A stretch of 64,000 nucleotides of DNA from Coffea arabica (Eukaryota > Streptophyta > Magnoliopsida > Gentianales > Rubiaceae), in assembly GCF_036785885.1 (NCBI RefSeq), contig NC_092326.1:41378287-41442286 (forward strand), written 5' to 3'. This document shows, in pieces, positions 1-12,487 of this stretch. A program made the position numbers and the translations under genes. The notes beneath the pieces are model-generated. The model did no database searches. It was given only the letters and a program-made list of their open reading frames with translations, and was not told where the DNA came from. How positions within the stretch are numbered: position 1 is the stretch's first letter; each line of letters opens with the position of its first letter.

Positions 1-1064
1 GCAATTTCGAACAAAGACTCCCACAACAGGTTCTTCATTTTTGTACCTTCCAAGACTTCCTATGCTAATCCCATGTCCAGGTCCACATACGACATTGGTT
101 ATGCTAACTTGCTTGGATCCGTCTCCAAGTGAGACGCAGTCGTCCCCTGTTCCTATGGTTGAGTCTGTTATGTTTACTCCGCTGGAACGCCCCACGTGGA
201 TTCCATCAGTATTCAGACTAGTTCCTGGGGCAGTGATTGTAAGGCGCGAAAGTGTCACATTGTTGCATCCCAGAATATTCATGTGAAATAATTTGCTATT
301 CAGCGAAGCTATGCCGCTGATAATGGAATTGTTGAGGAAGTTGAAGCTAAAATTCTGCAAACGCCAAGCCACAAACACAATAAAGAATCAACTGGTGCGA
401 GGTACTAATACTGTATTAATTAAATGAGTAACTTGGCCTCTGATCTAGAATCCAATTAGAACTGGTGCGTCAAACTTGTGTTTTACTCGTATATAATTGG
501 TGCATTAAGAGGCTTACATTTGGAAGTTTGCTACAATCGGAGGCTTTGGCACAATCATTTTGGGCCCAAGCTCTGGCTCCTTGGCCATCAAAGGTACCAG
601 AGCCTGAGAGTGTAAAATGGTCCAAGTACTGGATGGTCACCCATTCACCATCCTTGATTAGGTTAGGATTTTGTGGAGCTTTGAGAGTGCCTTGTACCTG
701 AAGTTCGATGGGGGCCTTGCAAGGACCTTCAAGGGTTGCTTGAAGTAATCCAAATGTGCCTCTGGGAATCACAATCGTGCTTGGTTTTGGAGAATTACAG
801 GCTGCTTTCCAAGCACTCAATAAAGCCTGAGAAACATCAGTTGATCAGAATGACATGCAAATGATAATGCACATTTTGGATAGGATAACAGAATTAAAAT
901 TTTGTCGATCTCTCGTGTGTAAATTTATTTACCTGGCTGATATCGGAAACTCCATCTCCCTTCGCACCAAAGCTTCTCACATCTAAAGGTCTTGATTGGG
1001 CGCCTACAATGGATGCCAGGAGTAGCCATGAAGAGAATAAAGTGATGCAAAATGTAGTACTCAT
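1..1064 (-). CDS. Exopolygalacturonase (GH28), 5' part, three exons, truncated by window edge
   Basis: Hydrolyses alpha-1,4 linkages of de-esterified pectin in the cell wall. Exons on the minus strand are 933..1064, 518..826 and 1..354, all phase 0 with GT/AG borders, giving 265 residues before the edge. The start at 1064 is preferred over an in-frame ATG eight codons earlier because it begins directly with a hydrophobic signal peptide (about 22 residues, ending near VGAQ). The mature part opens with the family's [16 protein letters not shown]28 motifs are NTDG (about residue 195), GTGDDC (about 215-220, catalytic Asps) and GPGHG (about 238-242, catalytic His). The RIK motif and C-terminus would lie left of base 1. 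The short N-terminus and the NSP/LxG spacing resemble pollen or flower exopolygalacturonases. Clade assignment is inference; the family is certain. Confidence 0.93.
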
Positions 1065-1099
1065 CACTTCTGAATAATTTACGGTCAAATGTTTATATT

Positions 1100-2130
1100 G
1101 ATTGCTAAACTTAAACCGTACATGTACTTTAAAACCTTATTTGGTGCTACTTATAAATATATACATCCATGGAGGTGAGGATGAGCTTTAGCACCGGTAG
1201 TGTTCCTAACAAATTTTGAGATGAGAATTTGAGGCTCACAGGAAGCTGGATTGTCGTGGTTCAACTTACTTTCCAAATGTGCTTTGCTTCGTTTGGTTAC
1301 ACGCATTGCTCTCGGAGGATTTGTTTGCCTGTAACTCAAGGCCACTCAAATGCCATGATTTCATCCAAACTTTCATTTCTTCATGCACCTTGCCCGCTCG
1401 GCACCTACTTTGTCCATTGTGCATGACACGTAACATTAATCAAGACCAATTCTGTTTTTCCTTTTCCAATGGAAAATTATTTCGTGAAGAGCTTGTAGGA
1501 TAACGTCCTATGCGATGTTTTACAAGTCAAACGGGTAAGTGAACCATTGAAATGTTCGGGTTGTGGTTCAGACAATCTGACTGATACAATCCAAGTTCAA
1601 TTATTTTTTTTTTGAAAAGAATAAAATATATAAATATAGGTGCACAAAGTAAGACATTCCATTGACTAATTTAAGACATCATTTGACATTTCAAATGAAC
1701 TTGGACCTTTAAAGATAAATTTTAGTAATTAATCTTTAGGGTTCAAAAAAAAGCTATTCTTTTTTTTTTCTCTTTCTTTTCAATTTAATTGACAAAGTAT
1801 AAAACTACAGTTCGTTTTTGGCTCGCATGGTTCATACGATTTTGATCGATTTTTAGGTCTAGTCAACCCAAAATATGAATCGCATCAGAATCATGGCTAA
1901 TTTGTGGTTTGACCAATCAAACCGATCGATCCAATCCAATTTTCAAAACGCTATCCAAATGTGGATAAAATGAAAATTGGAAACTATCTTAATTAGCATG
2001 GACCCAAAAATGAAAGTAAGCAGGCCTTTGCCATTAAAAAGACAGGTTAATACCACGTACTAGACTTCCTTGAAGATCGACCATAAAATCAAGGATATGA
2101 TGGTGATCGTAACAAAGAATCTAAACAACC
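1100..2130. other. AT-rich spacer upstream of the polygalacturonase gene
   Basis: No coding signal is seen beyond short chance frames. Bases about 1800-1960 contain decayed sequence rich in 'ccgatcgatccaatcc' type words, reminiscent of the terminal part of the MITE at 61.1-61.65 kb. It is too degraded to delimit. Confidence 0.5.
1151..1162 (-). promoter_or_regulatory. Possible TATA box of the polygalacturonase gene
   Basis: Read on the minus strand this is TATATTTATAA, about 90 bases upstream of the chosen ATG at 1064, a usual plant spacing. Position and composition are the only evidence, and AT-rich spacer DNA gives such matches by chance. Confidence 0.35.
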
Positions 2131-2343
2131 TTGTTTGGCAAACAAGTTTTTTGTCCAGTTTATCTGCTACAAGTTTTTTAAAAATTTTAGCTATAGTAAC
2201 CTCAAAAAACTTTTCAAAAATTTTAAACTATACATTTCAAAATATTCAAAAATTTACACACTTCAAAAATTTTTTAAAAACTTTTACAGTAAGTTACAAT
2301 AAAGTTTTAGATAAATACTCAAAAAACTCACTTGCCAAATGGG
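2131..2343. mobile_element. Short MITE-like inverted-repeat element
   Basis: The left end TTGTTTGGCAAACAAGTTTT mirrors the right end CACTTGCCAAATGGG when read on the other strand. The interior is very AT-rich, with paired runs of A and T. Size (about 213 bases) and terminal sequence suggest a hAT-type MITE. No clear target duplication was found, so the exact borders are uncertain. Confidence 0.5.
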
Positions 2344-3030
2344 ACAATATACTGGCGTACTGATTGCTCAACATTATAATTAATTGGTTTAACTTCTTCC
2401 TACATAGAAGTATTGGCGAGACCCTAATGGATTTTTTTTTAATATGTGTCCAATTGGCTCATTGATACACACAACTTAACATACAAACCCATAAGCTACG
2501 ATTTATTGTATGGTCTCCTGATATTAAAACTTTACCTTTTTCCATAAAATAAATATTTGGCCCCTTTAAAATGATAATTGAGTGCCCTAGACAACACAAA
2601 TCATGAGTGATCACTAAACACCGCTTAGCTATATTTATTCGGGATACTCATTAGACTCAACTCATCATCTAAATGCGTGCACAAACACTTTTTTTTTTTT
2701 TTTGGCAAATCTCTCTCGTATTTAATAAACTCTCTCGTATTAATATAGTATCACTTATATCTATTACCTTCCTGCACCTTCTTCACATCTTCGAAGGAAG
2801 CCCTTGGAAGCCAATTTATTGCTATGCCTCAAATGCCAATGGTGGAGCTAAGTCTAATAGGCACCAATTAATTGGTTAAACAGACTCTAGTTTTAAGCAT
2901 CATATATAAAGTCAATGTTAATTTTCAAAGTCTTAAGACCGATTTGTGATATAAATTACCTGAAAAGTTTTGTTACCTATGGTATTGAGTTGTGGCTCGT
3001 ACTTTTGTTACCGGGTTATGGTTGTGTGAA
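2344..3030. other. Spacer without recognisable features
   Basis: AT-rich sequence with a 17-T run near 2690. I see no gene, RNA gene or clear repeat. Confidence 0.5.
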
Positions 3031-3335
3031 GGGCAAAAAGTCTGAGCGGCCACTAAACTATTGGTCAGATTATGTTTTGGCCATCAAACTATTTTTCGTC
3101 AGTAATTGACTACTAAACAACTTAATCAGTAAATTCGTGACCATTTAGTCGATAATTGCTCTTAATTTGTGAAATTAGCTATACACGTGGCAAAGTGCGG
3201 AGTAATTTTGTTCAACAATTACGCGACCCTATTTCACCGATTAACTGCTAATTTTACAAATTAAGAACAATTGTCGACTAAATGGTCACGGTTTACTGAT
3301 TAACTTATTCAGTGGCCGCTGAGGTTTTTTACTCT
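3031..3335. mobile_element. Foldback MITE with GCGGCCACT in its terminal inverted repeats
   Basis: The left side begins GGGCAAAAAGTCTGAGCGG and the right side, read in reverse complement, AGAGTAAAAAACCTCAGCGG; both continue into CCACT. Further in, GTGACCATTTAGTCGA and its complement match again (about 3140 and 3275), followed by a shared TTCTTAATTTGT-like block. The two halves therefore fold back over most of the element's 305 bases. No coding capacity. Confidence 0.65.
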
Positions 3336-3856
3336 TGTGTAAACGTGGATGTATACTGTAGAATTCGATAGAAAGGACAAAACAAAGAAGAGTTGTTTTA
3401 AATATTGATATTTGATTAATGGTCATATGCACTTCATGGCTATTTGTACTCATGCATGTTTAGAATGTCAAAATCGATCACATCAATAAGAAGATGGGAA
3501 TGATCCTAGCGACTAGAATGCTCCAATTAGGGAAAAGAAAAATAAGACAAAAAATAAGATTGGATGATTTTTTCTATGAGTTTGCTAATCCATTTTCTAC
3601 TACAGGGGAGTCTAAACGATGTTTTTTGTGAATTGACAGTTGATGTTGTGGATTGCTTTACTTGGTTAGTGAATTTACACTTATGTCTATACATTGTGAA
3701 GGACCGAAAAAATATCTATACCTATATCTATATCATATAAAAAACACTTACTTTTCTAATTATTTAAAATTTTCTCGAGAGGTTTCTTATAAGAAAGTAT
3801 TAAGCGTTCAATAATATATTAGGAAACACGTATCAAGTATTGCATTTGGATAAGTG
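3336..3856. other. Spacer between MITEs
   Basis: AT-rich, no gene seen. Around 3730-3800 the sequence may be the degraded outer part of the inverted-repeat pair described at 3857-6388. Confidence 0.4.
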
Positions 3857-6388
3857 ATTATTTTAAATAGAAGTGACAAAATGGATTCATATCCACCAAT
3901 CCATCCATATAAACCAACCTTAAATAGATTTGAATGATCCATATAAATTCAATGGTTTTAGATGGATAACCATTTAAATCCAATTATGTTGGTGGATTTA
4001 AATGGATTATCCATGTCATCCATATACATCCACTTAACTTAAAAAACAGAAAACACACATACTGATTGCAAATATTTATAAAAGGGAAAATCGTCCAAAA
4101 CGTCCCTTACATTTTGTAAAATGACTTTTTTCATCCCCCACTTTTAAAAGTGTAATTTTATGTCCCTTACATATTTACATCGGTCAAATTTAATTCCTAA
4201 CTAGGTTTCCGATCATTTTTTTGTCGGAATCCATCACGTGCAAGGCACGTGATCATTTTTTAAGGGTAAATTTGTCAAATTATATTTTACATAATCTGAT
4301 CTATAGTCCTCCACATTTTATAAAATAAATTTTTTCGTCCCTCACATTTTATAAAATGATTTTTTTCATCCCTCACATTTCACAAAATGAATTTCTCCAT
4401 CCCTCACATTTCAAAAAATGAATTTTTCATTTCTCACTAATTATGCGTGTGAATACATTTTTTTTAAATACATGTATATGTCTATTTGATTTTGCTTAAT
4501 AATAATAGCAAAAGACATGTATGTAATTGGGCCCAACTTGTGGGATATCTTCTCTTTTTGTATAATTATGACTAATATTTACCAATAGAACCCTAATTTG
4601 CATATTCTTATTGTATTTTGACCAAAAATAGCTTTATTGGCCAACTTGACAATGAATGCAAGATTTTTTACTAGCTAATACCAGATGAAATCAAATGATC
4701 ACGTATAATATATGGTATTCGTATTGTTAAGTGAAATCAAATAGACACATACATGTGTTTATGCTATTCGTATTATTAACCAAAATCAAATAGACATATA
4801 CATGTGTTTAAAAAAATGTATTCACACACATAATTAGTGAGAAATGAAAAATTCATTTTTTGAAATGTGAGGGATGGAGAAATTCATTTTTTGAAATGTA
4901 AAGGATGGAGAAATTCATTTTGTGAAATGTAAGGGATGAAAAAATCATTTTATAAAATGTGAGGGACGAAAAATTTGTTTTATAAAATGTGGGGAACTAT
5001 AGATCAGATTATGCAAAATATAATTTGACAAATTTACCCCTCAAAAATAATCACGTGCCTTGCACGTGATAGATTTCGGTCAAAAATGATCGGAAACCTA
5101 GTTAGGGATTAAATTTGATCGATGTGAATATGTAAGGGACATAAAATTACATTTTTAAAAGTGAAGGATGAAAAAAGTCATTTTGCAAAATGTGAGGGAC
5201 GTTTTGGACGATTTTCCCTTTATAAAAAAAGTGGGATAGAATCTTGTGGGACCATCTATTCTTTTCTTCATAACTTCCTCATATGTCAAATTAATTTTGT
5301 AGGACCACCAATTCTTTCCTTCATAACTTCCTTATATGCGAAGTTGCCAATAACATTAATTGCATTTTATTTGCTTCTAGTTCCTAGACTTCTTCCATCC
5401 TTTTCAAAATTATATTTTAGTCCCTACTCTTGTTTTTTTTTTAATTAAACTCTCATGTAGTAATGATTGCAAACATTTACATTCTTAAGTAAAGAAAAAG
5501 CGAGAATGCATTATGCAGTGTCAAAATAAATTTTTATTTTTTTAATTCTTTTATTTATAAAAAAAATTTCTAACGAGTGTCCCCGCAACATTGGTTAAGA
5601 TACGTAAATGACACCTTCTTTTCTTTTTTTTTTTTTTAATAAGTGGAAGGTTTTGAATCCAAATTCTCATACTTACAATCCCTCTCCCCTTATCACCCAA
5701 CCCAACTATCAAAAAAAAAAAAAGATACCTGATTTACTAAGTAATATAAGGTAGCTTGTATATCAATGGTATAATAAGGAGTTTCATACATGTTTAGGTA
5801 CTACGTGCACATGTGATGAAAATATTTTACTTCTCAAATAACATAAGATTTCTTTTTAGAACTCCACTTTCATTCAAGGCATCCCTCTTGAACAGGAGTA
5901 CAAAAAATTGGAAACGTAAACTTCTTTTCACTGTAAAGCCGTATTCAATTCACCCAAAAGTTATAAAAATGTAGCAAAGTTCTTAATTGTCCATTACTTT
6001 ATAAAATGATACTTAAAGTAATGATGAAAGGCTAAATTGACCACAACAGTTAAATTTTCTTGGAACTAAACTAATTTTATGAAGAATTGAAATAGAGTAG
6101 TAGTATAAGCATTTGTTATTACCAAAAGGTTTTAGGTGATTTAAGGATAGAACTTTAGGGATCTGTATTTTTTGGAAAAAAAAACATTTGGATCTTAAAT
6201 CTGGGATTTGGGAGAGTAAATGGATAAATGGATGGATCATGGTTTACACTATTCATTTAAATGACATCTATTTAGATCCATTTATTAAATGGTTTTAATT
6301 GGATTGGATCAATTTGATCCACTATCCATTTAACTAAAACCATTTATCAACCACATATCCATTTTGTCACTTCTAATTTTAAATAATG
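3857..6388. repeat. Outer inverted-repeat pair enclosing the 4083-5219 element
   Basis: The left arm (about 3857-4030) reads ATTTTAAATAGAAGTGACAA followed by many repeats of 'atggat' and 'atccat' words. The right arm (about 6220-6388) is the reverse complement of the same structure, ending in TTGTCACTTCTAATTTTAAA. The arms are diverged, so this looks like an older foldback or MULE-type non-autonomous element into which the cleaner 4083-5219 element later jumped. True outer borders were not resolved. Confidence 0.5.
4083..5219. mobile_element. Non-autonomous DNA transposon with ~440-bp inverted arms and 7-bp target duplication
   Basis: The termini are AGGGAAAATCGTCCAAAACG at 4083 and its complement ending at 5219. 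They are flanked by identical 7-base copies TTATAAA (4076-4082 and 5220-5226). The arms, about 4083-4522 and 4751-5219, match closely base for base. Each arm holds three to four tandem copies of a roughly 26-base motif ('ccctcacattttataaaatga' type) and an internal palindrome made of two ACGTG-containing halves around AAGG (4236-4256; 5049-5070). The centre (4523-4750) has no ORF. Terminal sequence suggests Mutator-type MITE ancestry, but a 7-base duplication is not the typical 9, so superfamily is open. Confidence 0.85.
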
Positions 6389-7069
6389 TTTGGGCTTGCA
6401 TCACAAATACATTTTTCAATAGAGCTGTTTAATGGGTTTGACACTTGTTAAGATGTACTTTAGATGTTAAATTTTTTGAAAAGTAAGATTAATTAGGAAA
6501 ATCATATAAATAACAGGGAGGGTAGTATGTGTGTGTATATATGGTAGATTGAGCAAAATTTAAGTATGTTAATGAGTGTTTAATGGGCACCTGTTAGAAA
6601 AACATTATTTCAAATATCTTTTATTTTCATACTCATCTTTTCAGTACATATATTACATCATAAAAAGGGCGCTGCTGTAATTTTTTAACATAACATTGCA
6701 AATAGAGTCACTCGTTGAAGTATTTTTTTTTCATTCTTTTTCTTTTTGATATTTTGATATTGGATAACACTTATTAACACCTTGTGAGTTTAAGTGCCAA
6801 TGATTGCCACTATAGTAGGTCAATTTTACTTGTCAACTTTTCCTCATACAATACAATCAACCTAACAATTACAAATTAAATTGGATTCTGGCACATGACA
6901 TAGTACAATAAAAGAATAGATTATGCCCCAATGAAATTAAATGATTTTGATACAAATGCACCTAGGTCACTTTTAGAAAGAAAAAAAAATGTAAGGACAA
7001 ATATCTTACTATATATAAAGTGGGAGGGAGGGGTTCAATATAAACAAATCGTGTCATTTAATGTATTGG
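5227..7069. other. Spacer between the 1.1-kb MITE and the large MULE
   Basis: Contains a roughly 50-base direct repeat at about 5245-5345 ('ttcataacttcc' twice) and the right arm of the outer inverted repeat (6220-6388). Otherwise it is AT-rich and I see no gene. Confidence 0.5.
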
Positions 7070-9366
7070 GCCGACCGCTCCTGAACTGTCCTCTCACAAG
7101 CAAAAACATGAGGAGAAAAATGATCCACGTCAAGAAGGCTTAAGAAGGGGCAAAAACGACGCCGTTCCAAATTAAAAAATTTGGACTTCCAAACGGAATC
7201 AGACGGAGCAAACGGTAGAGTTGAAATTTTGAAAAGCAAATTGAAATTTTGAATTAGCCGCACAAAACGAAATTGAGGGAAGAGGCTTGGCGTACTCCGT
7301 CTGAAGATAGGGAGCTCAGTTTTCTTTTTTCAGAAACCTCGTATCTTAGTTTTCTTTCTTAGAAAACTGTAGCACAAAATTCAGAGAGCTGAAGGAAGAG
7401 ACTTGGCGTGCTCCGTCTGAAGATAGGGAGTTGACAGAAAACTCTTATCTTAGTTTTTTTTTCTCAGAAAACTCGACACAATTTCTGTCCGAGAGTGTTA
7501 CCGAGAAACTGAGAAGAGACTTTGGTGACTGGGTCAGCAAATGTTGTATCCATTTTAAATGCTTACAAGGCTTGCAGGAAGGTAGAAGCAAACAGAGGAA
7601 ATTCAACATGTCATAAAACACCAGATTCTGTCCTTCAACTTAATAGCAGAAGCAGCTGCACTCTCTGAATTTGGTGAAATGTAGAGTGCATTAGCAGACG
7701 AAGGTAACGTGACAGAACCATATAACTAACTGTGGCCAATTATTTGTCATCCAAATGCACATCTGTTAAATGAAAGATGAAATTAGATTCACTGAAGACA
7801 TCATATGAAGATGATAGAAGAATAGTAAAATTGTACCGTATCTGTGTGTGTGTGTGTGAGCATTTAGCTTTTCAGTGATGAACTATAATGGGATAGTAGT
7901 CATCGGAAGACCCAGGGGTATGTATTGAAATCAAGCGGAATTAGTGAAAGATGAGAGAAATAAAGTCACATGTAACAAGTGAACGAATGTACATCCTGTT
8001 GTAAATTAGTTACAGGTTATAGGTACTGTATTACAATTGATATGAATCATTGTGCATCTAATAGTTGGTCCATACTCATGACACAATCTTAGTTTGCCCT
8101 TCTCTCCTGACCATGCAGTGTGTATATAATGGAGGTGCAGAATTAAATGAGGTAAAACAGAGGAAAAAACCGACCTATGTGAATAATAAATGGGTGTACC
8201 TGGTGTTGTAAGTAAATTACATGATGTAATAAATATATTACAATGAGTAGAAAATACTTATTTGGCCCTCAAAATATAGAAATAGTAAAAAATACGGAGT
8301 TGGCTTAGGCGGTTGTCATTGACGAATGACATAAGGTCCAGTGAACAAAGTACCTAGAACCTAAATATAATCATCCAAGTGGATGTACATACAGTTAAAA
8401 TATACTACAACATGTGACCAACACATTACAATATGTATAACTTATTGTACACGGAGTTGTATTTGTACATACATAATATCGTTGTCTTAGAGTATAATAG
8501 GATTTGGTGTACGAGTATTTGTACAATATTAATCATATCGATGAACGTAATAATAGGATTTGGTATACGAATAATGTGTGTAACATAACACATTATGAAT
8601 GGTAATATACATTTATGTTGTCGTTTATGTACATACCATTCATGAACTGCTGCAAATTAAGGTGTTTGATGCATAATTAGTAGGAGCAGAAGTAATGGAT
8701 TGTAACAAATTGGTAGAAGATAGGACCCCTGAATTAGAAATGGAGTTCAATAGTGAAAAGGATGCGTACAAGTTTTACAACAACTATGCCTTTAAAACGG
8801 ATTTTAATGTATGCAAAGACTATCTAAATAAAGACAAAGACGGTGTGACGACGTCTAGGAGATATAGTTACTGCAAGGAAGGTGTAAAACGCAAGTACGA
8901 AGGTGATGTGATGCCAAAAAGGACACGAGCGCCGACGAAAACAGGGTGTGGAACTAAAATAGTTATTGTGTTGCTTAGAGAGATAATGAAGTACCGTGTA
9001 CATGACCTTATCTTAGAACATAACCATGAGTTGCACATTGCTTAATGTTCGCACATGATGCCATTACAAAGAAAAGTGAGTGAGACTCAAGGATTCCAAG
9101 TTGAAACAAGCGAGGATGCTGGGATTTCATTGAAACAGAGCCATGAGTTTATGGGAAAGGAGGCGGGTGGGATGGAAAATGTGGGATATACTCGGGAAGA
9201 CCTGAAACGATATCTTCGTACTCGACGGGAAAGGAGTTTGAAATATGGAGAAGCAGGTAACATGCTGAATTATTTTCAAGAGCAAACACTTGAGAATCCA
9301 TCCTTTTTTCATGCCGTACAACTGAATTGTGAAGGGCAGATAACTAATATCTTTTGGGCTGATGTA
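7070..9366 (+). repeat. Left arm of the MULE inverted repeat
   Basis: Matches 16169-18463 in reverse complement. It holds the terminus, a short internal direct repeat ('gaagatagggag' twice, about 7300 and 7415), a noncoding stretch rich in 'ttaca' words (7620-8690), the FAR1-domain ORF and the start of the catalytic region. Identity stops sharply after GCTGATGT at 9366. The differences I compared are mainly single bases. Confidence 0.9.
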
Positions 9367-10715
9367 GGAATGTTAATTGATTACAACTTTTTTGGAGACG
9401 TAGTCACATTCGACACAACCTACAAAATAAATAAAGAATACCGCCCACTTGGAGTGTTTGTGGGTTTTAACCAACATAGGCAAATTGTGATATTCGGTGC
9501 TGCCCTTATGTATGATGAGACTATAGATTCTTTCAAATAGGTATTTGGTACATTTCTAGAAGTAATGTGCGGAAAGCGTCCAAATACCATATTAACCGAT
9601 CAAGATCACGCCATGGCAGCCGCTCTTTCAGTTGTCATGCCAGAAACATTTCACGGTCTATGTACGTTTCACATAAGGCGTAATTTTATGAAACATCTTG
9701 GCAATCATTACAAGAAAAATAGTGATATTCCATACATGTTTGGTGCCTGCATGTATGAGTTTGAAGAAGTGGAACAGTTCAATAGGGTGTGGGAGGCGAT
9801 GGTGAAAAAATACAATCTTGAAAATAATAAATGGCTTTTCGAGTTGTATCGAATTCGTGATAAGTGGGCAAGGTGTATGATGAAAGAAAGATAGACCGCG
9901 GGAATGCAAAGCACCCAATTTAGCGAAAGCCTAAATGTAGCAATTAAAAATCATTTGAAACTGGATCATGATCTTGTGCAGTTCTTTAGACATTTCAATC
10001 GAGTGATTGATGATAAGAGACATAATGAACTCATCGCAGAATATGAAATGAGGCAAAAGCTCCCTATGGTTGGGTTGAGGCAAACACCTGTGCTTGTACA
10101 TGCAGCAGAGACGTATTCACCCACCGTATTTGTTGCATTCCAAAATGAATATGGCGAGTCAACAGCTATGGTTATATTGAGACAACAAGATGCAGGGATG
10201 TTTGTAGAGTTTGCGGTCATGAGATATGATGGAGGATCTGAAAGAATAGTGGTATTCAATCGGAATGATCTAAGTGTACATTGTAGTTGCAAAAAATACG
10301 AGAATGAAGGAATTTTGTGTGGACACTCATTGAAGGTGTTTGATACCGTAGGCATAAAGACAATTCCTCTTGAATACGTTAAGAGACGATGGACAAGAAG
10401 AGCTCGAGCTGGAGACTGTTTTGATCGGTAAGGACGGGAAATTATAGCTGATCCAAAAGCAATCATTTCAACTCGTTATCGGGAGCTCGCTCCAGCCATG
10501 ATTAAGGTCGCAACTCGAACAGCAATGTCGGAGGACACCAGTAAAATAGCAATCACTGTCACATCCGATTTGGCAAAGAGAGTTGAACTCTTCCTCTCAG
10601 AAAGCGAAGAGCAACCTTTGCAAAATCAAAAAAATCTGAATGTCGAGAAATAGGATAAAATTGAAATTGTAAATGAAATGAGGGAGGCAGTAGTCGCAAG
10701 AGGCATTAAAAAATG
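8695..10715 (+). pseudogene. FAR1/FRS-like MULE transposase, interrupted by stops
   Basis: A MULE transposase of the FAR1/FHY3-related type would bind and mobilise the element. An N-terminal FAR1 zinc-binding domain (8695-9042) shows a VCKDY Cys, a SYCKEG Cys and the HNHEL pair. A DDE-type catalytic core follows: FDTTY (first Asp), ILTDQD (second Asp) and SES (Glu) are all present. A SWIM finger CSC...LCGH is near 10282-10328. One continuous protein would need four stops removed: 9043-9045 TAA, 9538-9540 TAG, 9892-9894 TAG and 10429-10431 TAA. A further stop falls near 10650. The two TAGs stand where related proteins have Trp. Possible 3' exons with plausible splice borders lie near 10935-11030, 11190-11259, 11442-11520 and 11840-11910. 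The copy is probably inactive. Confidence 0.88.
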
Positions 10716-12282
10716 AGGTGGTGGGAAGAAAATTAGAATGATGCGAAGTTGGGTTGATAAATTTGACAGAGTAAAAAGAAAATCTAGACTGTCAAGGACT
10801 ACACAGACTACGGTATGGATCAAATTTTGGTACTAGGGGAACATTTATGCTAAAACTAAGTTATCGTTATACTATTAACTAAAGTTTAGGTACCATTAAT
10901 TATGAAATAATATTATTGCCGTGTCAATACTGTAGGTCTCAGAATCGGAGCCGACATCTGTTTCATTTGAGGAATACATGTTTATGGGATGCTGTTCATC
11001 TACTGATTCTGTTTCGATTAGTATAAAATGGACATGACTGTTGCTTTTATTTAGATGTTTCTAACAGCATAAATAGTTACATTGATGTTACATTGTGTGA
11101 TAATGTTGTTATGGCCGTCATCCCTCCTGATATACCTATTTTATTTGTCTTATACAATGATTTGGCCCATACGAAACTCGTAGACCCATTCAATGAGTCA
11201 GACAGTGAATGGCCCTCCAAACGCTGTTGCTCCTGATATCGATGAAAGTGAAACGGTATGCATATATTTAGTAGTTAAAATAAAGACCTTCTTATTCGTG
11301 TAGTAGAACTATCTTTTTTTCTTTAATTGTAATTGTGGGCACCCGAACGTTGTCAAATCATGCAAATTATGTAGTTAACGTCTGTTCGCTTTAATAACAT
11401 ATTATTTTTTATTATGCGAACCTCCACCGTTTGACTAATCAGGGGCCTCCTGCAAGTGTCCCTACAGAATGGATGCATCCCAGATTATCTATTTTTTTCA
11501 ACCATAACGCCGTCAGAGATATTTTAATGGTCTGATATATCATTTTTGTTATAATGTCTAGTCTAATTTAACGTTATAAGTGAGCAATATAGGCACTGGT
11601 AATGATTTGTGGACAGCCAATTACTTATACTACGTAATGTAAGAGGAGCGTGCGGCAATTTCAACACACTGTGATGTTGATGCATATCATGTATTTGCAC
11701 CATCACCGCAGGTGACAAACTTTTATCATTAAAGCACATGTTTATGTAATATTGTTAATTGGAGACTTGGATATCGTATATCATTAATTGTATGTTTCAT
11801 TAATAATATTTGCTGATTTGCCATCGTTTCGCATTTCAGGGAGGAAATAACACTCAGGGATTGCAACTACGCGTTGATGTGGCCTCTCCCGAGAATGAGA
11901 TTGATGAATGATGTGTAACTATACTTTTTGAACGAGACATTAAGTGGCTGTTCCAACCTGAAAATTCTGCATATGTATGTTACAAGCAATTAATAATCTG
12001 TTACAACTTATTGACGAGGTTGTACAGGCACCATTGATGTACGAGGATCTTTGTATTACAAGGATGAGTATTACGGATAGTATCACAAGCTTATATCAGT
12101 AGGTATTACTCCTTCAGTATAGAAATGAAGTTACAATTGATGGCTCGGCTTGGTTCCCATTGACCACATAATAAGTAACAGTTTCGTAGAAGAACATGAT
12201 ATTTCGTTGGAACTAATTTGAAAATAGGGTAACTAATATTTAAAATACAACAAATTTTGATTACGCGATGTACATTTTGAGT
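10716..12282. other. 3' region of the MULE transposase unit
   Basis: Alternates AT-rich stretches with short open segments bordered by CAG/GT-like signals (for example TTTCAG before 11840 and a GTATGC donor near 11260). This fits a 3' tail of small exons as in many FAR1-type MULE genes. No continuous reading frame; exact exons not fixed. Confidence 0.4.
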
Positions 12283-12487
12283 TACAACCAGTTATGTATA
12301 TTTTACAAATCATTACAACTAATGAATTTGCAATTGACAGTTTTTCGGATATCTAGTTAAAACTAGTGATATTATAACTAGAAATTCCCTGATATTACAA
12401 CTAGTGATACTACAACTAGTTAATATCCGATGAACATTTCCTCTTTTCTTGTATGTGCTATTGCCCTCGGTACAAACAATAAGTCCT
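12283..12487. repeat. Direct repeat, copy 1, within the MULE centre
   Basis: About 205 bases similar to 13103-13310 in the same orientation. Both share 'acaaccagtta', 'aatgaatttgcaat', repeated 'acaactagt' words and a 'tttcctctt' tail. It overlaps the 3' side of the minus-strand Ulp1-like relic and may reflect a local tandem duplication. Confidence 0.7.
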
